Part shown: one piece after another, positions 1 through 5,585 of the stretch
How the letters are laid out: the number at the start of each line of letters is the position of its first letter
How positions within the stretch are numbered: the first letter of the stretch is position 1
NCBI GenBank assembly: GCA_007120815.1
Contig: SKMY01000274.1
Location: 1-9,344 of the forward strand
Origin: Syntrophomonadaceae bacterium
GTDB lineage: Bacteria > Bacillota_D > Dethiobacteria > DTU022 > UBA8154
Direction: 5' to 3'
DNA length: 9,344 nucleotides
Translations under genes and position numbers: made by a program
Notes under the pieces: model-generated
What the model was told of the DNA's origin: nothing
Seen by the model: only the letters and a program-made list of their open reading frames with translations
Database searches by the model: none

Positions 1-705
1 AATGAAATTGGCTTAGACACCATCGAAAGTGGTGCGGCCATCGGTGTAGCCATGGATGTCGGGGTTATCCCCTTCGGCGATGGCAAAGCTGCCATCAAGC
101 TAATGGAGGAAATCCGCAATGGCACACCTTTGGGGCGCATCCTGGGCAACGGAGCCTGGCTTACCGGAAAAGCATACGGCACAACCCGCGTGCCTGTTGT
201 AAAACGTCAGGCCATGCCCGCTTATGAGCCCCGCGCCGTGAAAGGTATTGGAGTGACTTATATCACGTCGCCCATGGGTGCCGATCACACCGCCGGCTAT
301 ACAGTGGCTCCGGAAATTTTGTCTGTGGGCGGCCAGGCCGATCCGCTTTCCCCCGAGGGCAAGGTTGAACTTTCCAAGGCCTTCCAGGCGGCGACTGCGT
401 TTATTGATGCGACCGGGTACTGCTTGTTTATCGCCTTCCCTGTTCTGGACATTCAAACAGGCATGGAAGGCATGGTGGAAACCATGAATGCTGTTCTCGG
501 AACGAATTGGACGCCTGAAGATGTAGGTCCCCTTGGCTTAGCCACACTCAAAGACGAGCTGCTCTTCAACAAAAATGCCGGCTTCACCAAGGAAGATGAC
601 CGCCCACCCGAATTCATGCGCTACGAAAAACTTCCACCCCACGACCAGATATTCGATATTCCTGACGAAGAGCTGGATAAAATCTGGGCCGACATCCTTG
701 AATAA
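1..705 (+). CDS. aor: Aldehyde:ferredoxin oxidoreductase family protein, C-terminal part (5' end outside window)
   Basis: The reading frame is open from base 1 and ends in TAA at 703-705, giving the last 234 residues of a family usually about 600 residues long. AOR enzymes oxidise aldehydes to carboxylic acids with ferredoxin as acceptor, using a bis-pterin tungsten or molybdenum centre and one [4Fe-4S] cluster in the cytoplasm. What is seen: a stretch with MPAYEPRA followed by GADH (about 229-290), typical of the region that lines the active site, and the family motif D-x-x-G-x-C (DATGYC, codons 406-423), whose Cys is the last cluster ligand and lies beside the pterin. The C-terminus has the usual GFTxxDDRPPEF and IPDEELD endings. 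The N-terminal pterin-binding domain and the first three cluster cysteines lie upstream of the window, so the substrate class (AOR, formaldehyde or other subtype) cannot be assigned. No frameshift is visible. A strong terminator follows 22 bases after the stop. Confidence 0.93.
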   Translation, partial: NEIGLDTIESGAAIGVAMDVGVIPFGDGKAAIKLMEEIRNGTPLGRILGNGAWLTGKAYGTTRVPVVKRQAMPAYEPRAVKGIGVTYITSPMGADHTAGYTVAPEILSVGGQADPLSPEGKVELSKAFQAATAFIDATGYCLFIAFPVLDIQTGMEGMVETMNAVLGTNWTPEDVGPLGLATLKDELLFNKNAGFTKEDDRPPEFMRYEKLPPHDQIFDIPDEELDKIWADILE

Positions 706-727
706 CAAGCTGTTTCTCTTTTGTCTT

Positions 728-757
728 AGGCCCCGGGTCAACTCCCGGGGCCTTTTT
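728..757 (+). terminator. Rho-independent terminator of the AOR gene
   Basis: A perfect 10-bp GC-rich stem (AGGCCCCGGG at 728-737 with CCCGGGGCCT at 744-753) closes a 6-base loop and runs into TTTTT at 753-757. It lies 22 bases past the AOR stop and separates that gene from the SOS-type promoter downstream. Confidence 0.93.
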
Positions 758-807
758 ACGTTACTGTGTTAAATAGGGTTTTGCCAAAAAATAACACCCC
801 CTTGAAG

Positions 808-821
808 CGAACATATGATTG
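808..821 (+). promoter_or_regulatory. LexA/DinR-like SOS box 1 (overlaps -35)
   Basis: CGAACATATGATTG matches the Gram-positive LexA (DinR) consensus CGAAC-RNRY-GTTYC at 12 of 14 positions, with a perfect left half. It overlaps the proposed -35 hexamer (819-824) of the polymerase promoter, where LexA binding would block RNA polymerase. The match was counted by eye; binding is inferred. Confidence 0.6.
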
Positions 822-847
822 CTTTTTCCCGCTGGCGGCGTTATAAT
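819..847 (+). promoter_or_regulatory. Sigma-A-type promoter of the Y-family polymerase gene
   Basis: TTGCTT (819-824, 3 of 6 to consensus) is separated by exactly 17 bp from a perfect TATAAT (842-847). Transcription would begin near 853-855, about 30 bases before the ATG at 883. The weak -35 and perfect -10 fit a gene kept low and opened on derepression. The two LexA-like boxes overlap its -35 and start site. Confidence 0.72.
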
Positions 848-849
848 AT

Positions 850-863
850 AGAACACATATTCT
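850..863 (+). promoter_or_regulatory. LexA/DinR-like SOS box 2 (overlaps transcription start)
   Basis: AGAACACATATTCT keeps the GAAC-N4-nTTC core of the Gram-positive SOS box (11 of 14 to CGAAC-RNRY-GTTYC) and is symmetric at its outer AGAA/TTCT. It begins 3 bases after the -10 and covers the predicted start site. Together with the box at 808 it brackets the promoter. Confidence 0.6.
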
Positions 864-882
864 ATTTTTTAGGATGGTAGTG

Positions 883-2115
883 ATGTCCAGAGTTATCATG
901 CTCACTGACATGGAATCCTTTTACGCCAGCGTAGAAATTGCCAAGGACCCCTCCTTGAAAGGCAAACCCGTTATCGTGTGCGGCGATCCCCAGCGCCGGC
1001 ACGGCATCGTGCTGGCCGCATCCAAAGAAGCCAAGGCCTTTGGGATCAGAACAGGGATGGTGGCCGGCCAGTGCAGCCGCCTCTGCCCGGGTGCTGTGTT
1101 CATCCGTCCCCACATGCAGGACTACCTGGATGTTTCCATGAAGATCACCTGTATCCTGCATCAGTTCAGCGATCGGGTGGCTCCCTACTCCATTGACGAG
1201 CAGTTCCTGGATATGACCGGATGCGAGAATCTCTTTGGCTCTCCCGAAGAGATGGCCCAAAAGATGGTCGAAGAAGTATGGCACCAGACGAAGATCCGAA
1301 GCCGAATCGGGATCGGTGAAAACCCCCTGCAGGCCAAGATGGCCTGCGATAATTTCGCCAAGAAAAATAAAACGGGAATTTTCAGGCTTTCTTCCGAAAA
1401 CTACGCCCGGCTAACCTGGCCCCTTCCCATCCGCTGCCTGTTCGGTGTGGGCGCCCGCATGGAGCGGAACTTTTTCAATATCGGGATTACCAAAATCGGT
1501 CATCTGGCCGTACTGAAAAAAGATGATTTAACGCGCCGGTGGGGGGTCAACGGGGAACTCCTGTGGCAAAACGCCCACGGGATTGACTACTCCAGGGTAG
1601 AGGCGCCCACAAGGCACGAAGACCGCAAGGGGGCGGGAAACATGGTTACCCTTCCCCGGGACTACCGGAAGAAACCTGAAATTGAAACCGTTCTTTTGGA
1701 AATCACGGAAGAGGTCTGCCGCAGGGTCCGGCACATGGGTAAAGTGGGGTGGGTGGTCAACGTTTACTGCCGGGGAGCGGACTTCCACCACCCCACGGGG
1801 TTTTCCAGGCAGATGCGTATGCCCGTCCCCACGGCCGTCACCATGGATGTCTACCCGTACGTGCTGAAAATATTCCATGCCCACTGGGACTGCCGACCGG
1901 TGCGCACCCTGGGAGTGAGCCTTTCAGACCTGATTAATTTTACGGACTTCCAGCTCTCTTTGACAGAGCACCGGGAAAAGAAAATCGCCCTGAGCCGGGC
2001 GATGGATTCCATCCGCAACCGCTACGGGGCAACCAGCCTGTTCCGGCTGTCTTCCCTGGAAAGCGGGGGGATGCTTTTCGACAGGGCCTCCAAGATCGGC
2101 GGGCACGAAGCCTGA
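883..2115 (+). CDS. Y-family translesion DNA polymerase (UvrX/YqjW-like, DinB/UmuC superfamily)
   Basis: This 410-residue protein is an error-prone polymerase that copies across damaged template bases. The palm begins with MLTDMESFYASVE: D9 is the first metal-binding carboxylate and Y14 aligns with the steric gate (F13 of E. coli DinB). The second catalytic motif SIDEQFLD gives D105 and E106. A helix-hairpin-helix-like thumb segment (LFGVGARMERNFF) follows at about 184-196, then the little-finger domain, with QLSLT at 357-361 where relatives carry a beta-clamp motif of the QL[SD]LF type, and a conserved tail resembling SIRNRYGATSLFR. The QF after SIDE (usually AF) and overall wording favour the UvrX/YqjW branch over housekeeping DinB. 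I chose ATG 883 over the in-frame ATG 874 because AGGATGGT at 871-878 is the only ribosome binding site and 874 lies inside it. Upstream LexA boxes predict SOS induction. No RecA, LexA or UmuD-like partner is in the window. Confidence 0.93.
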   Translation: MSRVIMLTDMESFYASVEIAKDPSLKGKPVIVCGDPQRRHGIVLAASKEAKAFGIRTGMVAGQCSRLCPGAVFIRPHMQDYLDVSMKITCILHQFSDRVAPYSIDEQFLDMTGCENLFGSPEEMAQKMVEEVWHQTKIRSRIGIGENPLQAKMACDNFAKKNKTGIFRLSSENYARLTWPLPIRCLFGVGARMERNFFNIGITKIGHLAVLKKDDLTRRWGVNGELLWQNAHGIDYSRVEAPTRHEDRKGAGNMVTLPRDYRKKPEIETVLLEITEEVCRRVRHMGKVGWVVNVYCRGADFHHPTGFSRQMRMPVPTAVTMDVYPYVLKIFHAHWDCRPVRTLGVSLSDLINFTDFQLSLTEHREKKIALSRAMDSIRNRYGATSLFRLSSLESGGMLFDRASKIGGHEA

Positions 2116-2125
2116 CCGGGAGCCG

Positions 2126-2154
2126 TTGACAGGAGTAGATACATGGTATATACT
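2126..2154 (+). promoter_or_regulatory. Promoter of the mazEF operon
   Basis: A perfect TTGACA (2126-2131) is followed after exactly 17 bp by TATACT (2149-2154, 5 of 6). The predicted start at about 2160-2161 falls right at the mazE Shine-Dalgarno sequence, so the leader would be only about 13 bases. It sits 11 bases after the polymerase stop, giving mazEF its own promoter. Confidence 0.82.
2134..2154. promoter_or_regulatory. Candidate MazE/MazEF operator palindrome
   Basis: AGTAGATAC (2134-2142) and GTATATACT (2146-2154) form an inverted repeat matching at 8 of 9 positions around a 3-base centre ATG. It fills the spacer and -10 of the mazEF promoter. E. coli-type mazEF operons are repressed by MazE and the MazEF complex at palindromes in their promoter, so autoregulation is the natural reading. 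Direct binding is inferred. Confidence 0.6.
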
Positions 2155-2173
2155 TGAGTAAGAGGTGATTGAT

Positions 2174-2413
2174 ATGTATACGACCATTCAAAAATGGGGA
2201 AACAGCCAGGCCGTGAGAATTCCCAAATCAATCCTGGAAATGACCGGGTTGAATGAAAACGACAGGGTAGAAATTAAGGTTCAAGACGGCAACCTGGTTA
2301 TTATTCCTGTAAAAAAGCACAAAACACTGGAGGAACGTATTGCTGAATACAAAGGCGATTACCAGTGCCGTGAGTGGGATACGGGCAAGCCAACAGGGAA
2401 AGAGGCATTTTAG
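2174..2413 (+). CDS. mazE: MazE-type antitoxin (AbrB/SpoVT fold)
   Basis: The 79-residue protein neutralises the MazF toxin encoded directly downstream and should bind its own promoter. Residues 1-48 show the swapped-hairpin AbrB/MazE DNA-binding fold: TTIQKWGNSQAVRIPKSILE, then a turn and the strands DRVEIKVQDGNLVIIPV. The charged tail (about 53-79, TLEERIAEYKGDY onward) is the part expected to wrap the toxin and be cut by proteases. I chose ATG 2174 rather than GTG 2165 because the GTG lies inside the Shine-Dalgarno sequence AGAGGTGAT (2161-2169). This is the E. coli-like MazE class, not the ribbon-helix-helix antitoxin of Bacillus YdcD/YdcE. The stop codon directly abuts the mazF ATG, which implies translational coupling. 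Confidence 0.92.
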   Translation: MYTTIQKWGNSQAVRIPKSILEMTGLNENDRVEIKVQDGNLVIIPVKKHKTLEERIAEYKGDYQCREWDTGKPTGKEAF

Positions 2414-2752
2414 ATGACATATAGACCGGAACAAGGTGACATTGTGTTATTAGAATTTGATTCACAGGCCGGGCATGAACAAAAAGGCAGAAGGCCTGCC
2501 ATGGTTGTTAGCAGTAAGACGTTCAATTCCTTTACAAACCTGGCCATGGTATGCCCCATTACCCGTACAAACAAGTCCTTTCCTCTTCACGTAGCACTCG
2601 ATCATAGAACGAAAACCTCCGGTGTCATTATGTGTGAACAGGTAAAAGCGTTAGATATACACGCCAGAAAAGCAGCTTTTTATGAAAAAGCGCCTGAAGA
2701 TATCGTGGAAGAAGTGGTCGACATTTTGATTGGTTTTATTGAGATAATATAA
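2414..2752 (+). CDS. mazF: MazF-type mRNA interferase toxin
   Basis: The 112-residue protein belongs to the MazF/PemK family of sequence-specific endoribonucleases, which cut mRNA and stop growth when the labile antitoxin is lost. Visible family signatures are the first strand GDIVLLEFD (8-16), then GHEQKGRRPAMVVS with R27 as the likely catalytic Arg, and PITRT with T50 in the place of the E. coli MazF catalytic Thr. The later strand GVIMCEQVKALD corresponds to GVALADQVKS of E. coli MazF. The length is normal (about 110) and both catalytic positions are kept, so it should be active. The cleavage sequence cannot be read from the protein. The gene starts at the base after the mazE stop; AAGAGG at about 2399-2404, inside mazE, serves as its ribosome binding site. 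Confidence 0.94.
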   Translation: MTYRPEQGDIVLLEFDSQAGHEQKGRRPAMVVSSKTFNSFTNLAMVCPITRTNKSFPLHVALDHRTKTSGVIMCEQVKALDIHARKAAFYEKAPEDIVEEVVDILIGFIEII

Positions 2753-2764
2753 CCGGAGCCGATA

Positions 2765-2854
2765 AAGGGGAAGCAGGGGACGGTTCTGCCGCTTTCCCTA
2801 AATTCGGTCCTCCGCTTCGCTACGGAAGCGCCGGAAACCGTCCATGCTCCCCTT
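2765..2854. repeat. REP/MITE-like nested inverted repeat between convergent genes
   Basis: The outer arms AAGGGGAAGCAGGGGACGGT (from 2765) and ACCGTCCATGCTCCCCTT (ending 2854) pair over about 18 positions with one bulge and one mismatch. An inner perfect hairpin, CGCTTC (2813-2818) with GAAGCG (2825-2830), sits inside. The long-arm, small-inner-hairpin layout and the GGGGACGGTT core look like REP elements mobilised by RAYT (IS200-like) transposases, which I recall as frequent in anaerobic Firmicutes. No transposase is present here. It lies 12 bases after mazF, in the gap before the opposite-strand gene, a usual REP location, and could also act as a transcript-end structure. Confidence 0.6.
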
Positions 2855-2887
2855 AAAAAAGTGCATACCATTCACCAGGATTGTATG
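2855..2887 (-). terminator. Weak candidate terminator of the enoate-reductase-like gene
   Basis: On the minus strand, CATAC (2887-2883) pairs with GTATG (2868-2864), extended by two AT pairs past one mismatch, and TTTTTT (2860-2855) follows 3 bases later. It lies just past the stop at 2893. The stem is short and AU-rich, so efficiency is doubtful; the adjacent REP element could contribute. Confidence 0.35.
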
Positions 2888-2892
2888 TTCAT

Positions 2893-4884
2893 TTACAGCT
2901 GCCGGGCACTATCAAATCCTTCCCTGACGGCTTCCGTAAGTTTTCGAGGGTTGGAGGCATCGCCGATGACATGGAGCACCCCTACTTTTTCTTGCAGCGC
3001 CTTTTCCAGGGAGTTGACCGGTTTTGCGCCTACGGCAAGGACCACGGTATCGGCAGGAATAACCGATGTGCTTCCATTTTTTTCCACGACCACGCCTTCA
3101 TCGTTTATTTCTTTCACCAGGGTTTGATCCTTGGCCTTGATCCCCAGGCGGCGAATATTCTTCAATACTACCCAGCGGGTCGTCATGCCGATGTCTTTGC
3201 CGAGACCTTTCAGCTGCTCCACAATGGTCACGTTCTTGATACCCCGGTTGAGTAAATCCTTCAACGTCTCGGGAGGCTCTGCATCATTTTCCAGGAGGAA
3301 CTTAAGGGTTTCAGCACTAATTGTCCCGATCTCCGCGATGGCCAGAGCCGTTTCGCAGCCCACAGCCCCTCCCCCGATGACTACCACGTTCTTACCCAGG
3401 GGCATTTTTTGGTCAAGGGCTTCCCGGGCGGTGATGATTCCCGTTGCCCGGTTAACTGGAAATGGCGGCGCTAAGCAAGTCGAACCCGTTGCCAGTATGA
3501 CCGCTTCGGGGTTAAACCCGGCAATGCTTTCCACTGTGGCTTCTTTTTCAAGTTCAACCGTCACACCACGGGCTTTTAATTCCTCTTGGTAGTAATCCAA
3601 CAGGGAAAGAAACTCGCCCTTGCCGGGCGGGCAGGCGGCTTGATGCAGCTGTCCTCCCAGCCTGGAACCCTTTTCCCAAAGGGTTACCCGATGGCCTCTT
3701 GAGGCTGCGGTGCAGGCAGCCTCCATTCCGGCCGGGCCTCCACCGACAACCAGCACCTTGAGGGGCATTTCGGCAGGAACAACCTGTACTTCGTGCTCCC
3801 GTCCGGCCAGGGGGTTAACGGTGCAGTGCACATCACGCATGGAGAAGATCATATCCATACAGCCCTGGTTGCAGGCGATACACTTCCTGATCGATTCAGG
3901 CCTGCCTTTTTGTATCTTCCTGGGGAACTGGGGATCGGCAATCAGGGGGCGCCCCAAGTTTACCATATCCGCCTGGCCGTTTCGAATAATCTCCTCGGCA
4001 ACCTGGGGGTCGTTAATTCGGTTGCTGGCAATAACCGGTACGTTAACCGCCTCTTTTACGCCCTGGGCCAGATACGCAAATCCGCCCCGCGGAAGGTCTC
4101 CGGTCGTTTGAGGCACCCGTGTCTCATGCCAGCCGCCGGTCACGTTTACGCAGTCAACCCCTGCCTCTTCCAACTTTCGGGCAAACAGGGCGGCTTCCTT
4201 GTTGGTGTTGCCGCCGGGCATGAAATCGTTTCCCGATAACCGAACCATAACGGCAAATTCATCGCCTACCTTCTGGCGTATGCGTTGGATAATTTCTACT
4301 CCAAAGCGGCAGCGGTTTTCAAAGGAACCCCCGTACTCATCGGTTCTCTGGTTGGTCACAGGCGAAAGGAACTGGCAGATCAGGTAGCCGGCACTGGCGA
4401 TAACTTCCACGGCATCAAAACCTGCTTCCTTTGCCCGGGCTGCCGCTGACACATAACTTTCCATAACGTATTCTATATCATCATGGGTCATCTCCCGGGG
4501 TTCTTCCCGGGTTAAACGCGACGCGATAGGTGATGGCGCAAGGGCCTGCTTTCCTGTCATGAAAGAAAAGGCATACCTGCCGGCGTGGTAAAGCTGGGCC
4601 GACACAGCGGCCCCCGACCCTTTCACAGCCGAAGTCAGCAGCTTTAAACCGGGGATATACATGTCGTCGTTTAACCCGATCATCACTGCCCAACCTCCAA
4701 AAGCGTCAATGGTACACCCACCGACCGTGATCAAGGCCGCTCCCCCTTCAGCCCGGGCCTTGTAGTAAGCGATCAGTCGTTCAGTCACAAAACCGTCAGG
4801 CGTGTAAGCATGGTGCATAGCCGGCATGGCTATGCGATTTCTTAATTCCAGGGTTCCAACTTTTATGGGTTCCATAAGCAGCAT
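2893..4884 (-). CDS. FMN/[4Fe-4S]/FAD enoate reductase-type NADH:flavin oxidoreductase
   Basis: The 663-residue protein has the three-part design of 2,4-dienoyl-CoA reductase (FadH), clostridial 2-enoate reductase and BaiCD: NAD(P)H reduces FAD, electrons pass via an iron-sulfur cluster to FMN, and a C=C bond next to a carbonyl is reduced. Residues 5-330 form the Old Yellow Enzyme barrel, with YHAGRYA at 99-105, Y167 (ASAGYLICQFLSP) and H253 (GGWHE) in the places of the E. coli FadH proton donors. Cysteines 335, 338, 342 and 354 (CX2CX3CX11C) bind the cluster. A dinucleotide fold GGGPAG at 381-386 is for FAD and IGGGAVG at 503-509 for NAD(P)H. ATG 4884 was chosen over the in-frame codon at 4950 because GGAGAGGAG lies 8 bases before it and the upstream residues do not resemble the family. 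The cytoplasmic enzyme stands alone; its substrate cannot be told. Confidence 0.9.
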   Translation of the reverse strand: MLLMEPIKVGTLELRNRIAMPAMHHAYTPDGFVTERLIAYYKARAEGGAALITVGGCTIDAFGGWAVMIGLNDDMYIPGLKLLTSAVKGSGAAVSAQLYHAGRYAFSFMTGKQALAPSPIASRLTREEPREMTHDDIEYVMESYVSAAARAKEAGFDAVEVIASAGYLICQFLSPVTNQRTDEYGGSFENRCRFGVEIIQRIRQKVGDEFAVMVRLSGNDFMPGGNTNKEAALFARKLEEAGVDCVNVTGGWHETRVPQTTGDLPRGGFAYLAQGVKEAVNVPVIASNRINDPQVAEEIIRNGQADMVNLGRPLIADPQFPRKIQKGRPESIRKCIACNQGCMDMIFSMRDVHCTVNPLAGREHEVQVVPAEMPLKVLVVGGGPAGMEAACTAASRGHRVTLWEKGSRLGGQLHQAACPPGKGEFLSLLDYYQEELKARGVTVELEKEATVESIAGFNPEAVILATGSTCLAPPFPVNRATGIITAREALDQKMPLGKNVVVIGGGAVGCETALAIAEIGTISAETLKFLLENDAEPPETLKDLLNRGIKNVTIVEQLKGLGKDIGMTTRWVVLKNIRRLGIKAKDQTLVKEINDEGVVVEKNGSTSVIPADTVVLAVGAKPVNSLEKALQEKVGVLHVIGDASNPRKLTEAVREGFDSARQL

Positions 4885-4932
4885 TAGCAGCACTCCTCTC
4901 CTGTACTTAATTCTACAGTTATATCTTACTAG

Positions 4933-4974
4933 AAAAAACCCCATCAGCAAACCCTTTTGTGATGCGGTTTTTTT
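4933..4974. terminator. Bidirectional terminator-like hairpin in a divergent intergenic region
   Basis: AAAAAACCCCATCA (4933-4946) and TGATGCGGTTTTTT (4960-4973) are complementary at 13 of 14 positions. The stem can extend through C4948-A4951 with T4956-G4959 after skipping one unpaired base (G4947). Read either way it ends in at least six U. No gene ends here: the enoate-reductase-like gene starts 48 bases to the left on the minus strand and the membrane-protein gene starts to the right on the plus strand. On the minus strand the position suggests an attenuator in the leader of the reductase gene. Confidence 0.6.
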
Positions 4975-4999
4975 CAGGTCTCAGGTTGAATACCTGAAA
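4972..4999. other. Alternative small hairpins next to the terminator-like stem
   Basis: ACCTGAAA (4992-4999) can pair with TCAGGT (4981-4986, 5-base loop) or, over 8 bases, with TTTCAGGT (4972-4979). The second option shares 4972-4973 with the terminator arm. Mutually exclusive pairings beside a terminator resemble an attenuator or antiterminator, but overlap with the terminator is only two bases, so the link is tentative. Confidence 0.35.
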
Positions 5000-5014
5000 G
5001 ATTTTTCAGTGCTC

Positions 5015-5044
5015 TTTGCAGGAATTTTTATTTGCAGGTATAAA
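5015..5044 (+). promoter_or_regulatory. Possible promoter of the membrane-protein gene with paired TTTGCAGG repeats
   Basis: TTGCAG (5016-5021, 3 of 6) and TATAAA (5039-5044, 5 of 6) are 17 bp apart. The sequence TTTGCAGG occurs twice, at 5015-5022 and 5031-5038, 16 bp apart, once over the -35 and once just before the -10. The leader to ATG 5170 would be about 118 bases. The repeats could be regulator half-sites; no regulator gene is nearby. Confidence 0.4.
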
Positions 5045-5169
5045 TTAAATCATTGTAACTTCTCGGCTCTGCTCTTTTATTGTTCCGTTCACACCGCAAA
5101 GCAGTATGACGATTCTGGCACTTTCCATTTTTTCACGGAAGGACCATTTTTACGCGAAAGGTGGGTACC

Positions 5170-5520
5170 ATGCTCATTAAAATTCTGGCTGCCTTTTTCG
5201 CTGCCTATGAGTGCTACAAAATGCTCAACCCATCGGCTTACATTAAGCTGATCAAGCAGGCGAAGGCCGCTTATCAAGTTGAAGAAACGGCCCAGTTCAT
5301 GGCAGACTCCTTTTTTCGAAGGGTGCTGATCATCGAGCTCGCTTATATTGTATTTGCCATCATTTTGTTGTTTACCCAATACTGGTATTTCACCGTGGTC
5401 CTGTTTCTCCTCAGCATTGTCTTATTTACCCTGGATACCACAGGACGGCGCATTCGCCTGCTTCTAACCGGCGGTTCAGCCCTTTGTGCGGTTATTTTAA
5501 TGATCATTGTCCTGGCCTAG
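5170..5520 (+). CDS. Small integral membrane protein of unknown function
   Basis: I do not recognise this 116-residue protein. Its start is well supported: AAAGGTGGG (5157-5165) precedes ATG 5170, and the in-frame GTG at 5161 lies within that ribosome binding site. Residues 1-19 form a hydrophobic or amphipathic helix (LIKILAAFFAAYECYKML), 22-51 are polar with a KLIKQAKAAY segment, and three likely membrane spans follow at about 52-69, 72-88 and 97-116. The loop between spans 2 and 3 (DTTGRRIR) is basic, suggesting it faces the cytoplasm. The protein ends within the last span. It is divergent from the enoate-reductase-like gene and convergent with the helicase gene, with only 65 bases and no clear terminator between the stops. 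No cleavable signal peptide or catalytic motif is evident. Confidence 0.75.
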   Translation: MLIKILAAFFAAYECYKMLNPSAYIKLIKQAKAAYQVEETAQFMADSFFRRVLIIELAYIVFAIILLFTQYWYFTVVLFLLSIVLFTLDTTGRRIRLLLTGGSALCAVILMIIVLA

Positions 5521-5585
5521 GACCTGCCCCGGAAAATAGAGCGTGAAAAACGGTGATGGCTTGACCTATGTTACTGCTTCGTGAG

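Noticed and set aside
862..1284. 140-codon open frame on the minus strand inside the polymerase gene
   Set aside because: It lies wholly within a well-supported gene, has no family resemblance and no ribosome binding site was apparent.
883..2752. Polymerase and mazEF as one SOS operon
   Set aside because: A near-consensus promoter with its own palindrome lies between them, so mazEF is best read as independent. Readthrough cannot be excluded.
2753..2892. REP element read as the main mazF terminator
   Set aside because: Its long stem is followed by A residues on the plus strand, not U, so it is not a standard intrinsic terminator in that direction.
4885..4950. N-terminal extension of the enoate-reductase-like protein to 4950
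   Set aside because: The extra 22 residues run into the terminator-like hairpin and do not resemble the family, while a strong ribosome binding site precedes ATG 4884.
5089..5379. 96-codon minus-strand frame opposite the membrane-protein gene
   Set aside because: It overlaps the opposite-strand gene that has a clear ribosome binding site, and it shows no recognisable motif.
5521..5585. Terminator between the convergent membrane-protein and helicase genes
   Set aside because: Only a 5-bp GTCCT/AGGAC hairpin at 5509-5523 with no T-run is visible; neither strand shows a convincing terminator.
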